DNA of 5,003 nt, from positions 1 to 5,003 of the forward strand of contig JAJYMR010000168.1 in NCBI GenBank assembly GCA_021786815.1, given 5' to 3'. The notes beneath the pieces are model-generated. The model searched no databases. It worked only from the letters and a program-made list of their open reading frames with translations, and was not told where the DNA came from. This document shows, piece after piece, positions 4,096-5,003 of the stretch. Source of the stretch: Deltaproteobacteria bacterium. GTDB taxonomy: Bacteria > Desulfobacterota > Binatia > Binatales > Binataceae. A program made the position numbers and the translations under genes. How positions within the stretch are numbered: position 1 is the first letter of the stretch; every line of letters begins with the position of its first letter.

Positions 4096-5003
4096 CGAGT
4101 TCCGATGCGGCGCGGGTGCTGGTTGTAGACGACGAAGTTCACATACGCGAGGCAATCACCCAGGCCCTGGGGCGCGCTGGGTACTCGGTGGATACCGCGT
4201 CGGATGCGGACGCTGCGCTTGCAAAGCTCGAGCACCTGCCGTTCGATGTTGCGCTGTGTGACATACGGCTGCCAGGAACGAGCGGGATGGAGCTGTTGGC
4301 GCGTATCAGGGAACTCTACGGAATTGATGTAATCATTATTACTGGCTATTCCTCCGTAGAGTCGGCGGTGACGGCGATCAAAAGTGGAGCGGCCGACTAC
4401 CTGGCCAAGCCCTTCACTCCCGAGCAGGTCCGGCACGTTGTCGCCAAGACGCTCGCTCAGAGACGGCTCGCCGAGGAGAACGACTATCTAAGCGAGCGGC
4501 TGCGCCTTCTGGCCGGCGAGGAAATCGTGGTCGGCGAGAGCGCCCCGATGCGGAGGTTGTTTACGCTGGCCCGTACGGCCGCCGCAAGCGACTCATGTGT
4601 ACTTGTCTCGGGCGAAAGCGGCAGCGGCAAGGAAGTTGTGGCGCGTTTCATTCATGGCGCAAGTCCGCGCAAGGACGGCTCTTTCGTCACGGTCAACTGC
4701 GCGGCGATTCCGGCAAATCTGCTCGAGTCAAATCTATTCGGCCATCGGCGCGGCGCGTTCACCGGAGCGGTGTACAGTCGCCGTGGCAGCTTCGAGCTCG
4801 CCAATGGCGGTACGCTGTTTCTCGACGAAATCGGCGATATGGCGATAGAGATGCAAGCCAAGATTCTGCGGGCGCTCGAGGAGCGCCAGATCTGGCGTGT
4901 CGGTGCTGAAGAGCCTACGACTGTGAACGTGCGCATTCTGGCTGCAACCAACAAGGTGTTGGAGAACGAGGTTAGGGCACAAAAGTTTCGCGAAGATCTC
5001 TAC
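4092..5003 (+). CDS. NtrC-family sigma54-dependent response regulator (C-terminus beyond window)
   Basis: There are 304 codons before the right edge; family members usually have about 450-480, so the end of the AAA+ domain and the DNA-binding helix-turn-helix are missing. The receiver domain (about 8-120) has acidic pocket D13-D14, phosphorylation site D57 (LCDIRLPG), switch T84 and K106 (AKP). A helical linker (about 120-142) leads to the sigma54-interaction AAA+ domain: Walker A GESGSGKE (174-181), the sigma54-contacting loop GAFTGA (221-226), Walker B TLFLDE (D245, E246) and an arginine-finger region KFREDLY at the edge. It hydrolyses ATP to open sigma54 promoters after phosphorylation. 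Translational coupling to the kinase by a four-base overlap marks them as a cognate pair. The sigma54 promoter upstream of the cupredoxin gene is the obvious target, though regulators of this type often also act elsewhere. Confidence 0.95.
   Translation, partial: MTSSDAARVLVVDDEVHIREAITQALGRAGYSVDTASDADAALAKLEHLPFDVALCDIRLPGTSGMELLARIRELYGIDVIIITGYSSVESAVTAIKSGAADYLAKPFTPEQVRHVVAKTLAQRRLAEENDYLSERLRLLAGEEIVVGESAPMRRLFTLARTAAASDSCVLVSGESGSGKEVVARFIHGASPRKDGSFVTVNCAAIPANLLESNLFGHRRGAFTGAVYSRRGSFELANGGTLFLDEIGDMAIEMQAKILRALEERQIWRVGAEEPTTVNVRILAATNKVLENEVRAQKFREDLY

Noticed and set aside
3936..4436. Minus-strand open frame (166 codons) across the kinase/regulator junction
   Set aside because: It lies opposite the conserved kinase G2 box and receiver domain, whose motifs are clear on the plus strand; the minus product has no recognisable domain.

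Overview
The window looks like chromosomal DNA from a Gram-negative bacterium of moderately high GC. The grounds are a secreted periplasmic cupredoxin, an inner-membrane histidine kinase with a periplasmic sensor loop, and a sigma54 (RpoN) promoter. The sequence does not settle the phylum; soil Proteobacteria or an Acidobacteriota/NC10-like lineage would both fit, and this is only a guess.

Layout. Positions 1 to about 115 are the outer end of an IS3-family insertion sequence, read leftward, with the first 17 codons of its OrfA. Positions 116 to about 1140 hold no gene I can defend. The best coding-like patch is a start-less minus-strand reading frame at 857-1078, probably a relic. Positions 1141-1336 are a dense regulatory region: a perfect 9-4-9 inverted repeat, a second inverted repeat, a textbook -24/-12 sigma54 promoter and a leader with a C(UUCG)G hairpin. 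Positions 1337-2131 encode an exported type 1 copper (cupredoxin) protein with a C-terminal carboxypeptidase-regulatory-like beta domain. Positions 2132-2481 are a 350-base gap with a strong GNRA-loop hairpin behind a Shine-Dalgarno sequence and a repeat of the palindrome half-site. Positions 2482-4095 encode a 537-residue membrane histidine kinase, and 4092 to the right edge an NtrC-type response regulator. The kinase and regulator overlap by ATGA.

How the parts may work together (inference). The kinase has a CX4CH motif in its periplasmic domain, which could attach a c-type heme or bind another metal. It would phosphorylate the regulator, which carries the GAFTGA loop needed to activate sigma54 RNA polymerase. 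The only sigma54 promoter I found lies just upstream of the cupredoxin gene, with a palindrome beside it that could be the activator site; its 10-base half-site recurs upstream of the kinase gene. This suggests a local circuit in which a redox, heme or metal signal in the periplasm turns on a blue-copper electron carrier.
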